DNA from: Actinomycetota bacterium
GTDB lineage: Bacteria > Actinomycetota > UBA4738 > HRBIN12
NCBI GenBank assembly: GCA_005885325.1
Contig: VAYX01000168.1
Span: forward strand, 1-7,038
Direction of reading: 5' to 3'
DNA length: 7,038 bases
The notes under the pieces were generated by a model. It was not told the DNA's origin and did no database searches. It was given only the letters and a program-made list of their open reading frames with translations. Positions 6,017-7,038 of this stretch are shown piece by piece. A program made the position numbers and the translations under genes. The stretch's first letter is position 1. The number at the start of each line of letters is the position of its first letter.

Positions 6017-7038
6017 CCCTCGGCTCCCCTCTTCGACCGAGGACGACCCGGACGCCTCGCAGACCAGAACCGCGGCTCCCCCGGACGATGCAGCGGAGCC
6101 TGACAGCCCCGAGGCGGTCGACGAGCTGTTCGCCACCCGCCAGCGCACGCGGCGATCGCGGACCGTGCTCCTTCCCGCGCTCGCGGTGCTGACGGCTCTC
6201 GCCCTGGGCGGATTGCTCATCATCTTCACGAACCACGACGCCCTGCAGGCGTGGGCGGGCTTCTTCCGCGATCCCGTCCGTGCTCTGTCCACCTCCTGGA
6301 CCGCCGTCTGGGCGGCCTACTACGCGCTGTTCAGCGGGGCCCTCGGCAGCCCGTCGGAGATCGCCCACGCGATCGGATCCGGCGATCTCGATCAGTTCAG
6401 ATCGTCCCTCGCGCCGATCTCGGAGACCGTCGTGACGGCGACACCCCTGATCCTCGTTGGGCTCTCGGTGGCCATCGGGTTCCGGGCCGGCCTGTTCAAC
6501 ATCGGGGGGGAAGGACAGATGAACATCGGCGCCCTGGTCGCCTCGGCCGCCGGGTTCTCGTTCCCCGGCCTCCCGGGACCGGTCCATCTGGTCCTGGTCC
6601 TGATGGCGGGCTTCGCGGGAGGAGCGCTGTGGGGCGCCATCCCCGGGTTCCTGAAAGCCAAGACCGGCGCGCACGAGGTGATCACGACGATCATGTTGAA
6701 CTTCGTCGCCGTGAGCCTCGTTCTGTATGTGCTGTCCACGCACTTCTACGGCCAGCAAGCCGAGCCGGTCGCCAAGCCCGTGAAGGTGAGCTACCCGCAC
6801 CTGTTCGGCTCCAGCCTGCGGATCCACTTCGGGATCTTCGTCGCACTCGCCGTCGCAGCGGCCGTGGCCTGGTTGCTCAACCGGACCACGGTCGGCTTCC
6901 GGTTCCGGGCCGTCGGAGCCAACCCCGACGCGGCCCGCGCCGCCGGGATGAGCCCGAGCCGCACGACCATACTCGTCATGACCCTCGCCGGCGGGATCGC
7001 GGGCCTGGCCGGATCCAACCAGCTGCTCAGCGTCACGC
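6009..7038 (+). CDS. Nucleoside ABC importer permease, first of the usual pair (3' end outside window)
   Basis: Open from GTG 6009 to the window end, 343 complete codons without a stop. GGAGGG (5995-6000) lies 8 bases upstream and the start overlaps the ATPase stop by 8 bases, indicating translational coupling. Residues 1-50 are hydrophilic, acidic and proline-rich, ending in a basic stretch TRQRTRRSRT (43-52) just before the first membrane segment (about 53-74). Further hydrophobic segments lie near 138-158, 172-188, 192-212, 223-244, 271-290 and 320-337. Family marks of the BPD_transp_2 (LivM/RbsC-like) nucleoside permeases are FRAGLFNIGGEGQMNIGA (158-175), KAKTGAHEVITTIMLNF (216-232) and FRAVGANPDAARAAGM (299-314). 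I expect the second permease gene immediately downstream. The acidic N-terminal extension is longer than in Bacillus relatives as I recall them. Confidence 0.93.

Overview
The window is GC-rich (about two thirds G+C by eye), uses GTG as well as ATG starts, and has several genes whose starts lie just downstream of a -10-like box with no Shine-Dalgarno. With the protein families present, this suggests an actinobacterium-like genome, possibly an uncultured lineage. That placement is inference; no rRNA or other marker is present.

Layout. (1) 1-464, +: 3' end of a His/Cys-rich conserved protein of unknown function. (2) 532-1329, +: a protein with a beta-rich N-terminal region and a probable PNPOx-like (split-barrel) C-terminal domain. 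(3) 1351-2367, -: type I-beta DAHP synthase (aroF), the first step of the shikimate pathway, convergent with gene 2. (4) 2368-2513, -: the aroF leader. It encodes a 17-residue peptide with Trp-Phe-Phe-Tyr in a row, followed by an intrinsic terminator, which is the signature of ribosome-mediated attenuation. (5) 2612-3241, +: uracil phosphoribosyltransferase (upp), divergent from the aroF leader across about 98 bp. (6) 3312 to the window end, +: a BMP-type nucleoside ABC importer made of a substrate-binding lipoprotein (3312-4402, broken by one frameshift near 3945-3950), a double ATPase (4487-6016) and the first permease (6009 onward, cut by the window edge).

How the genes fit together. The importer probably brings nucleosides into the cell, and upp converts uracil with PRPP into UMP, so the right half reads as a nucleoside/pyrimidine salvage cluster. 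aroF is metabolically separate. Its leader carries codons for all three aromatic end products, so the ribosome on the leader would sense charged tRNA-Trp, tRNA-Phe and tRNA-Tyr before DAHP synthase is transcribed.

The two best leads are the aroF attenuator, whose leader peptide is too short to be called by ordinary gene finders, and the frameshift in the binding protein of an otherwise intact transporter operon. I saw no CRISPR array, tRNA, rRNA, insertion sequence or phage gene, and no gene-free stretch longer than 300 bases.
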